This document shows, in pieces, positions 43,855 to 53,750 of a DNA stretch of 64,000 bases (within the stretch, counting starts at the first letter, position 1; every line of letters begins with the position of its first letter). Made by a program: the position numbers and the translations under genes. The DNA is from Pseudomonas putida (lineage in GTDB: Bacteria > Pseudomonadota > Gammaproteobacteria > Pseudomonadales > Pseudomonadaceae). Under the pieces are notes generated by a model. That model was not told the origin of the DNA and made no database searches. It saw only the letters and a program-made list of their open reading frames with translations. The DNA lies in NCBI RefSeq assembly GCF_028682475.1, contig NZ_JANHLE010000003.1:1-64000 (forward strand). The letters run 5' to 3'.

Positions 43855-45041
43855 TCAATGCGCCTTACATCCTGTTCACCAGGATCGTGATAAAAAAAGA
43901 CAACCAAGGGCGAATATTTACCGACCCGTTGTGGGCCAAAGACCTGAAACTGCACTTGAACTATATACAGAACTTCGGCATCTGCTGCCCGGTGGTCAAA
44001 AGCAGAAGCCTGGAGGGCCTGCAAGACATTAGCGACCTTGACATAAAGTGGCTTTTCGAACTGAAGAATGACCGTGGCATTCCATCGGTACTGAAAAATT
44101 TTCTGCCAAACTTTATCACCGTCATCAAGGCATGCAGACAAGCAAAGATCGTCCATTCCGATGGTGCCGGCTGGGCATTCCCGCTGTCTTTTTATTTATT
44201 GCTGCTCAAGCCGTTCATGTCCTTTCAATGGATTATCGTCATCGAATCGTCCTTCTGGATGCTCCGTCGGGGCGACGCGAAAACCACCCGAAAAAGAATT
44301 GAACATTACGCGCATAAAAAACTCTTGAGGTGCTGTTTGCGGGCAGCAAACTCAAGAATATTCACCCAGTCATTTTACCGGAATTATTTTCTCGGCAACG
44401 ATAAGCGCCGAACACTTATCAATCCGGCAACCTGGGTCGACAACAGCAACTTTTCAACCCCGGAAGCGGTCAAGCGCAGATTCAATGACAAAACCGATGG
44501 CAAACTGAATATCCTCTTCCCCTCACGCCTCGTCGCCGACAAAGGCGTCCTTGTCGTGCTCGCCGCCATCGAGCAATTGCATTCGCACGACGTGAATATA
44601 AACATCACCATCATGGGCTCAGGCGATCTGGAAGACACCTGCCGGCGCTTTGCAGGGCAACGCCATGGCGGCGTTAGTGTGAAGTATCAAGACAATGTCA
44701 ATTACGGAGAGGCATTCTTCAAGGTCATCTCCCAGCATGACTGGGTGTTGGTGCCCACCTTGAAGCAGGAACAACCCAGGATCATTTTTGACGCGTTCAG
44801 CCAAGGCACCCCGGTCATCGCCTCAGACACTTACGGCATCCTCGATATTACCGACAAGGACACCGCACTCACCTTCGAAATGGGCAATCCGTCCAGTCTG
44901 GCAGAGGCTATTCTTCATGCGGCGCGGCATCCCGACCTTGGGCTGAAAATGGGCCTCGCCGGTCTGGAGTATGCGGCGGGAAAAACCCATTTGCAGATGC
45001 ATCAAGACCGCGAACAATTCCTCAAGAGCAGTCTCAAGTAA
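43851..45041 (+). CDS. Glycosyltransferase, GT4/GT-B type
   Basis: The product is 396 residues of the two-domain GT-B fold. The C-terminal half has 'NILFPSRLVADKGVLVVLAAI' in parts, near residue 222, and 'EQPRIIFDAFSQGTPVIAS' near 307, the GT4 nucleotide-sugar-binding pattern with its E-x7-type acidic region. The N-terminal half includes hydrophobic 'FPLSFYLLLLKPFMSFQWIIV', suggesting membrane contact. GAGGA is four to five bases before ATG 43851. Lower GC than the genes around it suggests horizontal gain. It may modify a cell-surface glycan; a link with the adjacent autotransporter is conceivable but not shown. Confidence 0.82.
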   Translation: MINAPYILFTRIVIKKDNQGRIFTDPLWAKDLKLHLNYIQNFGICCPVVKSRSLEGLQDISDLDIKWLFELKNDRGIPSVLKNFLPNFITVIKACRQAKIVHSDGAGWAFPLSFYLLLLKPFMSFQWIIVIESSFWMLRRGDAKTTRKRIEHYAHKKLLRCCLRAANSRIFTQSFYRNYFLGNDKRRTLINPATWVDNSNFSTPEAVKRRFNDKTDGKLNILFPSRLVADKGVLVVLAAIEQLHSHDVNINITIMGSGDLEDTCRRFAGQRHGGVSVKYQDNVNYGEAFFKVISQHDWVLVPTLKQEQPRIIFDAFSQGTPVIASDTYGILDITDKDTALTFEMGNPSSLAEAILHAARHPDLGLKMGLAGLEYAAGKTHLQMHQDREQFLKSSLK

Positions 45042-45101
45042 GGCAGCACCCGGCGTAACTGACCCTTTAAACGTCAGGACCAAGAAGTGTTAGCTACACT
45101 C

Positions 45102-47834
45102 CTATAACGAGCGTTGTAAGCGCTGAGACGTTTGAGGTCTGGAAATTGGTCTTACACCAAGATATAGGTGCGCGACCGGTAATGTAGCGCTGAAAAGTAG
45201 AGAATCTTTCTGATAGTCCACCCATAGTGGCTCCATACCAAAGTCATTTAAGGCAATCAGTGTCCCTTTACCGATCGGCGTCTGAGTAAGAAAATTTTTT
45301 AGCAGCGCGGGTGACTTTGAGGAAAATCGCGATCCGATTTCGTTCGTGGGTCTACTCACCACAAAGCGATTTTCGATAACACTGGGGAGTGTGCCATAAA
45401 AACCAATGCCTTTCGAGATCAACTTATATTGATGGCGTATGACATCATTCGCATGATACTCACTGACCTTACTTGACTTGTAGTTACTCTTTAGCACCCA
45501 CCTTTCGGGTGTGAATGCATTAGTAAACGAGTCCAGCCCATTTTTGTGCACCGAGGTCACTTCGTAAGGATCGACTGGGTTTATCGTATGTACAAATTCG
45601 TCAGATAGAAGCTTGCTAACATGATCAAGGCGCCGCTCTATTTTCTCTGCTTTCTGATTAAAATCCGCAATAAAATAAGCATGGGCCGAGTCAAGAAATT
45701 CACTGGAGTCGCCCCAGAGAACACCTGGCCTCGCATCTAGCCCTAGTGGAGGGTACTGTTGGTCTTGTACAGTACTTGATTCAATGTCAGTAACTATTCG
45801 GGAAGGGCTACGTGTAATAGTTGAAGTACTCATCGGCCAATGGCGCCCATCATTATCAAAATGTGTGGTTGGATTGTTGCCGCACATTTTGTACACATTC
45901 AGCCCATTGATATCACCTGCAGGGTCTGGATTGAGCCAACGATTTAGCCAGGGTGCGTAATAGCGGTAGCCGTAGTAATACAACCCGGTTGTATCGCGTT
46001 CCTTGCCGGTGTAGCGAATGACCTTGTACTGGACATCCACCTCGCTGCGCGCCGCCCACCAAGCCGTTCCACCAAATGGGTAAAAACCCTCATGACTGAT
46101 CACCGTCCCATCATGATCCAGCTCCAACGTGCTGCTGCCCAAATGGTCATGCAGCCCATAACGCCACTGCGGGCTCGGTAACGTCCTGCGACTCGCACGC
46201 CAGCGCAAAAGCCTGACTTGGCTACGTCCAGCCTGCACAGTCAGGTTGTGCATCACTTCCCCCGTTGCGGTGTCCCACCGGATCTCCAGCCCCGGCAGAT
46301 AGCGCACTTCGGACACATGCTCAACCGTCCTGGCCTGCCGCACCCGCACCTTGCGCCTGCGCTGATCACCAGCGCCGTACACATACACTTCGTTGTCACT
46401 AGCGCCGCCTTGGCGTGCAACGTGCGTAACACGCTGCAGTTGATTACGTACATTCCAGTACAATTCCTGTGAACTTTGCATGCAGAGCATGTTGCCGTTG
46501 GCGTCGAACCCTTGGCTGATGTCCGGTGGATTGGCCGCATCAGCTTGATAAAGGCTCCGGTTACTGCGCGGGTCCACTTTCATAACCCGCGTTGGCAGTT
46601 GATCATGTTTCAGTGTCAGCAGATTGCCGCTGGCATCATATTCAAAGCGCTGGGTGTAATTACGCCGCCGACTGGTATCACCGCCCCCGGGTAGCCTCAA
46701 ATCTGGTAGGCCCGGTTGAATAATCGCCTGCAAGCTCTCCCGTCCACTGGCCTCGACTAACTGGTATAGGGTGTCGTAACGATAGACGCTCATCGGATTG
46801 ACCTGTTCTCCGTTGAACCAGTCCGTGGGCTGCGCCGTATCCAGAACGCTTAGTACATTACCCACTGGGTCGTAGTTGTAGCTAAGCGCCTGCAACACTT
46901 TGTTCGCTTTAATTGTTCTCAACTCTTCAAGTCGACCATCCACCGCCGAGTAGTTCGCGGTGGTGGTGGCGCCATTGCCAAGTAGCTGCGACGTCACTTG
47001 GCCGAAGGCGTTGTAAACAATATCCCGGACCACCGTGGTGGGGCCCTCTTCAAGCGGCTTGAGTTTGTTGAGTAGCAACTGCCCCGCTACGTCATACTTG
47101 CAACTTTGAACATTGCCTGCTGCATCGGTCTGGTGCAGCGCTGCACCTAGCGCGTCATGCTGCCATCTAGTCGTATACGACATCGCTGTGCCTTGTTCAT
47201 TGTGTTCCAGCAGCTCATCACGTGCGGTCACTGTGTCTGGCCAGTCAGGTGTTTCCAGCGATCCCAGGAACCACTGAGTCTGCACCTGACACTGGCCCAA
47301 TAGCCCGTATGCTGGAAATTCCTGGCTGCCGGCGGTATCGTCTTGGCGAATGACCCGTCCACAGCGATTGGCAGCGGTTTGTGCGGCATCGCCATAGGCA
47401 AAGCGCTCCACGCAACGCCGGGCGCCTTCGCCCATCTGCTCATATACGCTGATTGGCCGAATAAGATAGTCATACCGAGTTTCACGGTGTCCGCCGCGCC
47501 CATCCCAGTCCTCAACCGACTGGCCGGCATCACCAAACATTGCAATCTTCCACCCGGAATCCACACTGTCGGAGCACAAAGCCTGGCTCGATAGGCTGAA
47601 AAGTGTTGACTGGTTGGGAACACCGGTATCGCCACCATCAGCCCACAATCGTGTGTCCCATTGACAACTCAGTTGGCGCGCTGCGTTATGCAATTGGCGT
47701 TCGATCCGTGCCTGAGGTTTTTCAGCAACAGACAATCGATGGTAACCCACAGTGATGATCGGCAAGCCACGTGGGTCAATCGATATCAAAGTGGGAGTGC
47801 GAAAGTGAAGATTGGTCACCGATGTACTTTTCAT
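45102..47834 (-). CDS. RHS/YD-repeat toxin, TccC-like, with unknown C-terminal domain
   Basis: The product is 910 residues. The N-terminus ('FRTPTLISIDPRGLPIITVGYHR', in parts) is typical of TccC components of Tc insecticidal complexes. YD repeats fill the middle, and the RHS core ends near residue 664 with 'RYYAPWLNRWLNPDP'. In this family the core forms a shell and the variable C-terminus is the toxin. Here residues about 665-910 match no domain I can name. AGGA sits eight bases before the ATG. No TcA or TcB gene and no obvious immunity gene lies beside it, as is usual for orphan TccC genes aimed at eukaryotes. The tail is AT-rich compared with the core. Confidence 0.85.
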   Translation of the reverse strand: MKSTSVTNLHFRTPTLISIDPRGLPIITVGYHRLSVAEKPQARIERQLHNAARQLSCQWDTRLWADGGDTGVPNQSTLFSLSSQALCSDSVDSGWKIAMFGDAGQSVEDWDGRGGHRETRYDYLIRPISVYEQMGEGARRCVERFAYGDAAQTAANRCGRVIRQDDTAGSQEFPAYGLLGQCQVQTQWFLGSLETPDWPDTVTARDELLEHNEQGTAMSYTTRWQHDALGAALHQTDAAGNVQSCKYDVAGQLLLNKLKPLEEGPTTVVRDIVYNAFGQVTSQLLGNGATTTANYSAVDGRLEELRTIKANKVLQALSYNYDPVGNVLSVLDTAQPTDWFNGEQVNPMSVYRYDTLYQLVEASGRESLQAIIQPGLPDLRLPGGGDTSRRRNYTQRFEYDASGNLLTLKHDQLPTRVMKVDPRSNRSLYQADAANPPDISQGFDANGNMLCMQSSQELYWNVRNQLQRVTHVARQGGASDNEVYVYGAGDQRRRKVRVRQARTVEHVSEVRYLPGLEIRWDTATGEVMHNLTVQAGRSQVRLLRWRASRRTLPSPQWRYGLHDHLGSSTLELDHDGTVISHEGFYPFGGTAWWAARSEVDVQYKVIRYTGKERDTTGLYYYGYRYYAPWLNRWLNPDPAGDINGLNVYKMCGNNPTTHFDNDGRHWPMSTSTITRSPSRIVTDIESSTVQDQQYPPLGLDARPGVLWGDSSEFLDSAHAYFIADFNQKAEKIERRLDHVSKLLSDEFVHTINPVDPYEVTSVHKNGLDSFTNAFTPERWVLKSNYKSSKVSEYHANDVIRHQYKLISKGIGFYGTLPSVIENRFVVSRPTNEIGSRFSSKSPALLKNFLTQTPIGKGTLIALNDFGMEPLWVDYQKDSLLFSATLPVAHLYLGVRPISRPQTSQRLQRSL

Positions 47835-48202
47835 CTCAGCATCCTGCTTTCCGATACAACAATCCTCATCGGATCATATTGGGCGTCCATTGGACGGCAG
47901 ATGGACGTGGTTAGAATGTGGTTACATCTAATTTGATCGCCATTATTCAGCGTAGATCAGATTTTGATTTAGATCCGAAGCATCCAAGCGAGCTGTTTTA
48001 CGAAGCCAGCCCAAGCAATCGCAATAGCGTTTCCGGGACCTGGCGCAAGGCAAGTGATAATCAATAATCTTACCAGTCTCATAAGTAATCTTATGAAATT
48101 CCACAGATAGGCAAAAAGCCGCCGGTCTAATTCAGCGGTCATGATGTAACTGCCTCACCAAGGTGATCTACGCTCAACCCAAGTCTGCTTGGAGAGCCTC
48201 CA
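47835..48202. promoter_or_regulatory. Divergent gap before nap, with inverted repeats
   Basis: No gene is supported in these 368 bp. They contain CATAAG-TAAT-CTTATG (48080-48095) about 110 bases before napE and TGATAATCA (48055-48063). I did not find a clear Anr/FNR box (TTGAT-N4-ATCAA) or a NarL site. The first half is AT-rich and belongs to the RHS promoter side. Confidence 0.4.
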
Positions 48203-48370
48203 ATGTCATTGGCTGAAGAACAAAAACCTGTACGGCGCAAGGAAGCCCTGCTGTTCGTCTTCCTCGTCGCCTGCCTGTTCCCCCTGCTATCGGTGGCAAT
48301 CGTCGGTGGCTACGGTTTCATCATCTGGTTTTTGCAAATGCTCTACGGCCCGCCCGGGCCGCCCAACTGA
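48203..48370 (+). CDS. napE: NapE, small membrane protein of periplasmic nitrate reductase
   Basis: The product is 55 residues: basic start, one long hydrophobic segment with 'FVFLVACLFPLLSVAIVGGYG' in parts, and a Pro-rich 'YGPPGPPN' end, matching NapE. GGAGAG is found about eight bases before the ATG. It is the first gene of napEDABC; its role in nitrate reduction is not settled in the literature I know. It is followed after 33 bases by napD. Confidence 0.9.
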   Translation: MSLAEEQKPVRRKEALLFVFLVACLFPLLSVAIVGGYGFIIWFLQMLYGPPGPPN

Positions 48371-48403
48371 TAGACCGCCAACGCTATCCAGTGGAGCCCG
48401 CGC

Positions 48404-48664
48404 ATGGACGAAGCCCGACATATTGCCAGCCTTGTAGTACTTGCCCGCCCGGAACTGTTTGATGCCGTCAAAGCCAACTTGTGCCTGCTCGATGGCTTGG
48501 AGTTGCATCAGCAAAGTAGCGCCGGAAAGTTGGTGGTGGTGCTTGAGGCGGTAGATGAAAACCAGATTTTGCAACGCATCGACCAGATCAACAATTTGCC
48601 GGGCGTACTCAATGCGGCGTTGATCTATCACGAACTCCTCGACCCCGCAGGAGAGACCGAATGA
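48404..48664 (+). CDS. napD: NapD, Tat-signal chaperone of NapA
   Basis: The product is 86 residues with the ferredoxin-like NapD fold ('[21 protein letters not shown]' at the start, '[19 protein letters not shown]' near the end). NapD binds the twin-arginine signal of NapA and holds it back until its cofactor is inserted. The stop overlaps the napA start (ATGA), matching the need for both to be made together. Confidence 0.93.
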   Translation: MDEARHIASLVVLARPELFDAVKANLCLLDGLELHQQSSAGKLVVVLEAVDENQILQRIDQINNLPGVLNAALIYHELLDPAGETE

Positions 48665-51165
48665 GCATGACCCGCCGCGAATTCGCCAAAGCCCAGGCCG
48701 CCGCCATTGCCGCAGCGGCAGCCGGCCTGCCGATCTATACCACCGCCAGTAATCTGATTACCGAGGCGGACATGGTCACCCTGGACTGGAACAAGGCGCC
48801 TTGCCGCTTCTGCGGCACCGGGTGCAGCGTGATGGTCGCCACCCGCGACAACCGCGTGGTGGCGACTCACGGCGACGTCAAAGCCGAGGTCAATCGCGGC
48901 TTGAACTGCGTCAAGGGCTACTTCCTGTCGAAGATCATGTACGGCAACGACCGCCTGACCCAGCCGCTGTTGCGCATGAAGAACGGCCAGTACGACAAGC
49001 AGGGCGAGTTCCAGCCGGTCAGTTGGGAGAAAGCCTTCGACATCATGGAAGCCAAGTTCAAGGAGGCCTTGAAGAACAAAGGCCCCAGTGCGGTTGGCAT
49101 GTTTGGCTCAGGGCAATGGACGGTGTGGGAAGGTTACGCCGCCAACAAATTGATGAAGGCCGGCTTTCGCAGCAACAACATCGACCCTAACGCCCGCCAT
49201 TGCATGGCCTCGGCGGTGATGGGCTTCATGCGCACCTTCGGCATGGATGAGCCGATGGGTTGCTACGACGACATCGAGGCCACCGATGCCTTCGTGCTCT
49301 GGGGCTCGAACATGGCCGAGATGCACCCGATTCTCTGGAGCCGGGTCACCGACCGGCGCCTGAGCCAGCCGCAGGTCAAGGTCGCGGTGCTGTCGACCTT
49401 CGAGCATCGCAGCTTCGAACTGGCCGACATTCCCATGGTGTTCAAGCCACAGACCGATCTGCTGATCCTCAACTACATCGCTAATCACATCATTGAAAGC
49501 GGCTCGGTCAACAAGGACTTCATCAGCAAGCACACCCGTTTCGCCCAGGGTGCCGACGATATCGGCTACGGCCTGCGGCCGGACAACCCGCTCGAGACCA
49601 AAGCAAAGAACGCTGACAAGGCCAACACCTGGAGCGATATCGATTTCGAACAGTTCGCCGCCTTCGTCCGCCCCTATACCCTGGAGCGCGCCGCCAAGGA
49701 GTCGGGCGTGCCCGCCGAACGCCTCAAGGCCCTGGCCGAACTCTATGCCGACCCCAAACGCAAGGTCGTGTCGTTCTGGACCATGGGTTTCAACCAACAT
49801 ACCCGTGGGGTCTGGGCCAACAACCTGATCTACAACATTCACTTGCTGACCGGCAAGATCAGCGAGCCGGGCAATAGCCCCTTCTCCCTCACCGGCCAGC
49901 CTTCGGCCTGTGGTACCGCCCGTGAAGTCGGAACCTTCTCGCACCGCTTGCCCGCCGATCTGGTGGTGAGCAATCCCAAGCACCGCGCCACGGCGGAAAA
50001 GATCTGGAAGCTGCCGCCTGGGACCATCGAGGAAAAGGTCGGTTTTCATGCGGTGCAACAAAGCCGCATGCTCAAGGACGGTGTGCTCAACGTGTACTGG
50101 ACCCAGGCCAGCAACAACATGCAGGCCGGCCCCAACATCATGCAGGAGGTACTGCCCGGCTGGCGTAAACCGGAGAATTTCGTGATCGTCTCCGATGTCT
50201 ACCCCACCGTCTCGGCCCAGGCTGCCGACCTGATCTTGCCCAGCGCCATGTGGGTGGAAAAGGAAGGCGCCTTTGGCAACGCCGAGCGCCGTACCCAGTT
50301 CTGGCACCAGCTGGTCACTGCACCCGGCGATGCCAGGTCGGACTTGTGGCAACTGGTGGAGTTTTCCAAGCGCTTTACCACGGATGAAACCTGGCCTGCC
50401 GAGCTGTTGGCCAAGTCGCCGGAATACAAGGGCATGACCCTCTTCGAGGTGCTGTTCAAGAACGGCCAGGTCGACCAGTTCCCGGTCGAGCAACTGGAGG
50501 CCGGTTACAAGAACGATGAGGCCAAGGCGTTCGGCTTCTACCTGCAAAAAGGCCTGTTCGAGGAGTACGCCCAGTTTGGCCGCGGTCATGGCCATGACCT
50601 GGCACCGTTTGACCAATACCACAACGAGCGCGGACTGCGCTGGCCGGTGGTCGATGGCAAGGAGACGCGCTGGCGCTACCGTGAAGGCCTTGACCCTTAC
50701 GTCGAGGCCGGCAGCGGCGTGCAGTTCTATGGCTATCCGGACAAGAAGGCGATCATCTTCGCCCTGCCCTATGAGCCGCCGGCCGAAGCCCCGGATGCCG
50801 ACTACCCGTTCTGGCTGAGCACCGGCCGGGTGCTTGAGCACTGGCACACCGGGACCATGACCCAGCGGGTCGAAGAGCTGTACAAGGCCGTGCCCGACGC
50901 CTTGGTCTATATGCACCCCGACGACGCCAAAGCCCTGAATGCGCGGCGCGGCAGCGAAGTGAAGCTGATCAGCCGGCGTGGCGAAATCCGTGCGCGCATC
51001 GAAACCCGCGGGCGCAACAAGCCGCCGCAAGGCCTGGTGTTCGTGCCGTTCTTCGATGCCAACAAGCTGATCAACAAGGTCACGCTCGACGCCACCGACC
51101 CGATCTCCAAGCAGACCGACTACAAAAAATGCGCCATACGCATCGAGTTGATCAGCGTCGCCTGA
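48661..51165 (+). CDS. napA: NapA, periplasmic nitrate reductase catalytic subunit
   Basis: The product is 834 residues, the normal length. The N-terminus has a Tat signal ('TRREFAK' at 4-10, then an Ala-rich stretch). A [4Fe-4S] site uses Cys48, Cys51, Cys55 and Cys83, and the molybdenum ligand is probably Cys181 in '[10 protein letters not shown]'. The C-terminal '[11 protein letters not shown]' end is typical. It reduces nitrate to nitrite with a Mo-bis-MGD cofactor, receiving electrons through NapB and NapC. Confidence 0.97.
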   Translation: MSMTRREFAKAQAAAIAAAAAGLPIYTTASNLITEADMVTLDWNKAPCRFCGTGCSVMVATRDNRVVATHGDVKAEVNRGLNCVKGYFLSKIMYGNDRLTQPLLRMKNGQYDKQGEFQPVSWEKAFDIMEAKFKEALKNKGPSAVGMFGSGQWTVWEGYAANKLMKAGFRSNNIDPNARHCMASAVMGFMRTFGMDEPMGCYDDIEATDAFVLWGSNMAEMHPILWSRVTDRRLSQPQVKVAVLSTFEHRSFELADIPMVFKPQTDLLILNYIANHIIESGSVNKDFISKHTRFAQGADDIGYGLRPDNPLETKAKNADKANTWSDIDFEQFAAFVRPYTLERAAKESGVPAERLKALAELYADPKRKVVSFWTMGFNQHTRGVWANNLIYNIHLLTGKISEPGNSPFSLTGQPSACGTAREVGTFSHRLPADLVVSNPKHRATAEKIWKLPPGTIEEKVGFHAVQQSRMLKDGVLNVYWTQASNNMQAGPNIMQEVLPGWRKPENFVIVSDVYPTVSAQAADLILPSAMWVEKEGAFGNAERRTQFWHQLVTAPGDARSDLWQLVEFSKRFTTDETWPAELLAKSPEYKGMTLFEVLFKNGQVDQFPVEQLEAGYKNDEAKAFGFYLQKGLFEEYAQFGRGHGHDLAPFDQYHNERGLRWPVVDGKETRWRYREGLDPYVEAGSGVQFYGYPDKKAIIFALPYEPPAEAPDADYPFWLSTGRVLEHWHTGTMTQRVEELYKAVPDALVYMHPDDAKALNARRGSEVKLISRRGEIRARIETRGRNKPPQGLVFVPFFDANKLINKVTLDATDPISKQTDYKKCAIRIELISVA

Positions 51166-51176
51166 GGAGCACCGTC

Positions 51177-51662
51177 ATGACCTTTCGAATCCTGCCGTTG
51201 TGCCTGCTCGCTGCGATTGGCGTGGTGATCGCTGCCGAAATCAACTACCCGCTCGATGCGCCCGGCCCGGATGGCCGCCGCCCCGGTGGTACCTTGACCC
51301 AGAGCATGCCGGCGCCACCGATTGCCAACGATGAAAACAAGGACCTCAAGCGCGAGCGCAACTACCCTGATCAGCCGCCGACCATTCCCCACAGCATTCG
51401 CGGCTACCAGATCGACATAAACGGCAACAAGTGCCTGTCGTGCCACAGCCGCGCCAACAGCGCCCGCAGCCAAGCGACGATGATCAGCATTACCCACTAC
51501 ATGGACCGCGACGGCCAGGCCCTGGCGGCGGTATCGCCGCGCCGCTACTTCTGCAACCAGTGCCATGTGCCGCAGAAAGAAGTGCAGCCGCTGGTGGGCA
51601 ACAGCTTCGAAACCATCGACAAAATCCTGCAAGACGACGCCAACGCCACGAAGAAACCTTGA
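51177..51662 (+). CDS. napB: NapB, dihaem cytochrome c subunit
   Basis: The product is 161 residues: signal peptide (about 1-20) and two haem sites, CLSCH near residue 83 and CNQCH near 123, with distal His residues available. It forms the electron-transfer partner of NapA in the periplasm. The start at 51177 has GAGGAGC upstream and is 11 bases after napA; longer in-frame versions would spoil the signal peptide. Confidence 0.96.
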   Translation: MTFRILPLCLLAAIGVVIAAEINYPLDAPGPDGRRPGGTLTQSMPAPPIANDENKDLKRERNYPDQPPTIPHSIRGYQIDINGNKCLSCHSRANSARSQATMISITHYMDRDGQALAAVSPRRYFCNQCHVPQKEVQPLVGNSFETIDKILQDDANATKKP

Positions 51663-51671
51663 GGAGGCGCC

Positions 51672-52268
51672 ATGAAAGCACTGTTCGCCCTGCTTAAGGA
51701 GTACTGGGGCATCCTCTGTCGGCCAAGCGTCTATTTCAGCCTGGGCTTTTTGACCCTCGGTGGTTTCATTGCCGGGATCATTTTCTGGGGCGGCTTCAAC
51801 ACCGCGCTGGAGCTGACCAATACCGAGAAGTTCTGCGTGTCGTGCCATGAAATGCGTGACAACGTGTTCGTCGAACTCAAGGAAACCATCCACTACAGCA
51901 ACCGTTCCGGCGTGCGCGCCAGTTGCCCGGATTGCCACGTGCCGCATGAATGGACGCACAAGATCGCGCGCAAGATGCAGGCCTCCAAAGAGGTCTGGGG
52001 CAAAATCTTCGGCACCATCGACACCCGCGACAAGTTCGTGGCCCTGCGCCGCGAGCTGGCTGAGCATGAGTGGGCCAGGCTCAAGGCCAACGACTCACGC
52101 GAATGCCGCAACTGCCACAACTTCGAGTTCATGGATTTCACCCGCCAGAGCAAACGCGCGGCGGCCATGCACTCCACCTCGTTGGCCAAGGGCGAAGCCA
52201 CCTGTATCGATTGTCACAAGGGTATCGCCCACAGACTACCCGACATGCATGGGGTCAAGGGTTGGTAG
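51672..52268 (+). CDS. napC: NapC, tetrahaem quinol dehydrogenase
   Basis: The product is 198 residues of the NapC/NirT family: one N-terminal membrane anchor (about 21-43) and four haem sites, CVSCH, CPDCH, CRNCH and CIDCH. It oxidises ubiquinol and passes electrons to NapAB. GAGGAG precedes the ATG, nine bases after napB. It ends the operon; a perfect 9-bp-arm hairpin follows. Confidence 0.96.
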   Translation: MKALFALLKEYWGILCRPSVYFSLGFLTLGGFIAGIIFWGGFNTALELTNTEKFCVSCHEMRDNVFVELKETIHYSNRSGVRASCPDCHVPHEWTHKIARKMQASKEVWGKIFGTIDTRDKFVALRRELAEHEWARLKANDSRECRNCHNFEFMDFTRQSKRAAAMHSTSLAKGEATCIDCHKGIAHRLPDMHGVKGW

Positions 52269-52275
52269 GCATGAT

Positions 52276-52295
52276 CAAGCGGGCGAGCCCGCTTG
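52276..52295 (+). terminator. Possible terminator after napC
   Basis: CAAGCGGGC-GA-GCCCGCTTG, perfect 9-base arms, seven bases after the napC stop. Only a mixed TCCTCCCT tract follows, so termination is plausible but not strong. Confidence 0.5.
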
Positions 52296-52371
52296 TCCTC
52301 CCTGTAGACAGTTGCACCAAAAAACAGGTGACAAGGAAAACCGGTTGTTAGCTGTCCGCCACACGTCCGGC

Positions 52372-53700
52372 TCAGGCAGCACTGCGCTCACTTAATTGCC
52401 GCGCAGGAATCCCCACCAGCAACACCACTACCCCCACCACCAGCACGCCGCCGATCACATCGAAAGCCAGGTACAGATCTCCGCTTGCCGACTTGATCGC
52501 GCCTACCACCACCTGGCTGATCACCCCGGCCAGGCCGCCAATGCAACTGATTACTGCGATGCCTATAGGTGCCGCCGAAGGTGCCAGCAGCGCCGGTGGA
52601 ATGCTCCAGAACAACGACAGGGACGACATCGCCGCAGCTGCACCGATGCTCATCAGCACCACCGAAAGCAGCAGATGCCCCTGGGCCGGCCCGAGCAGGA
52701 AGAAACAGCTCGCGCCCACCAACACCGTCAAGCCCACATGCCAGCGTCGCTCCAGGTGTTTGTCGGAACTGCGCGCCAGCAGATACATCCCGGCCAGGGC
52801 AGCGACGTAAGGGATACTGGCCAGCAGCCCAATAGTCTTGAGATCCTCCACACCAAAACCACGAATCAGTGTCGGCATCCAGTAAGACACCGTGTTCGAA
52901 CCGCTGTAGAGACAAAAAAACACCACCCCGGCGATGTACACCCTCGGATTGCGCAGTACCTCGGCCAGGCTGGCATGGACGGTTTCAGCCGGTCGCCCCT
53001 GGGCCAGCGCGGCAGCCAGCAGCTGCTTCTCACCCGCGCTCAGCCAACGGGCATTCTCCGGCCGGTCGACCAGCCAGAACCAGCCAAACAGCCCTAGCAG
53101 GATCGCTGGAACGCCTTCGAGGACGAACAATACCTGCCAGTCGCGTAGCCCCAGCCAGCCATCGAAGTGGGTCATGATCGCGCCGGCCAAGGGACCGCTG
53201 ACAATCCCGGCGATCATCGCTGCCATCAGGAACACCGCAGTGATTCGTGCCCGCAGCGCCGGAGGAAACCAGTAGGTCAGGTAGAGAATCACCCCCGGGA
53301 AGAAGCCGGCTTCGGCCACGCCGAGAAAAAACCGCGCGACAATCAGTTGCTCGGCGGTGGTAACGAAGGCCGTGGCCACCGTCACCATGCCCCATAGCAC
53401 CATGATCCGCGTCAGCGTGGCACGTGCGCCGATGCGCTGCAGGTACATATTGCTGGGCACTTCGAAGAGGATGTAGCCCAGGTAGAAAATCCCGGCACCG
53501 ATACCGTAGGCGGCATCGGTGAGGGCGATATCCTCGGCCATGCGCAACTTGGCGAAGGACACGTTCAAGCGGTCAATGGTGTTGATGGCATAGGCCAGGA
53601 ACAGGTAAGGCAACAGGCGCAGGATGACCTTGCGGTACACCGCGCGGGTATCCTGGGTAAGCGGGCCGGCCTCGGCCGGCAGTTCAACGACATTATTCAT
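52372..53700 (-). CDS. MFS transporter (anion:cation symporter family)
   Basis: The product is 442 residues with 12 helices, the layout of the ACS family of MFS (phthalate, tartrate, glucarate and similar acids). 'YAINTIDRLNVSFAKLRM' near helix 1 and 'LGVAEAGFFPGVILYLTYWF' near helix 4 are family marks. It is the last gene of the minus-strand catabolic operon, 50 bases after the second acyl-CoA dehydrogenase, so it probably takes up the acid or alcohol degraded by that pathway. Confidence 0.9.
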   Translation of the reverse strand: MNNVVELPAEAGPLTQDTRAVYRKVILRLLPYLFLAYAINTIDRLNVSFAKLRMAEDIALTDAAYGIGAGIFYLGYILFEVPSNMYLQRIGARATLTRIMVLWGMVTVATAFVTTAEQLIVARFFLGVAEAGFFPGVILYLTYWFPPALRARITAVFLMAAMIAGIVSGPLAGAIMTHFDGWLGLRDWQVLFVLEGVPAILLGLFGWFWLVDRPENARWLSAGEKQLLAAALAQGRPAETVHASLAEVLRNPRVYIAGVVFFCLYSGSNTVSYWMPTLIRGFGVEDLKTIGLLASIPYVAALAGMYLLARSSDKHLERRWHVGLTVLVGASCFFLLGPAQGHLLLSVVLMSIGAAAAMSSLSLFWSIPPALLAPSAAPIGIAVISCIGGLAGVISQVVVGAIKSASGDLYLAFDVIGGVLVVGVVVLLVGIPARQLSERSAA

Positions 53701-53750
53701 GGAACACTCCTTTGCATAGGGTCGCTGTTGCCAGCCTGCCGAGGGGCTGT

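Noticed and set aside
47940..48100. Anr/FNR box before napE
   Set aside because: Only half-sites and TGATAATCA were found; none matches TTGAT-N4-ATCAA.
49108..51030. 640-codon open frame antisense to napA
   Set aside because: Shadow of napA, whose identity is certain.
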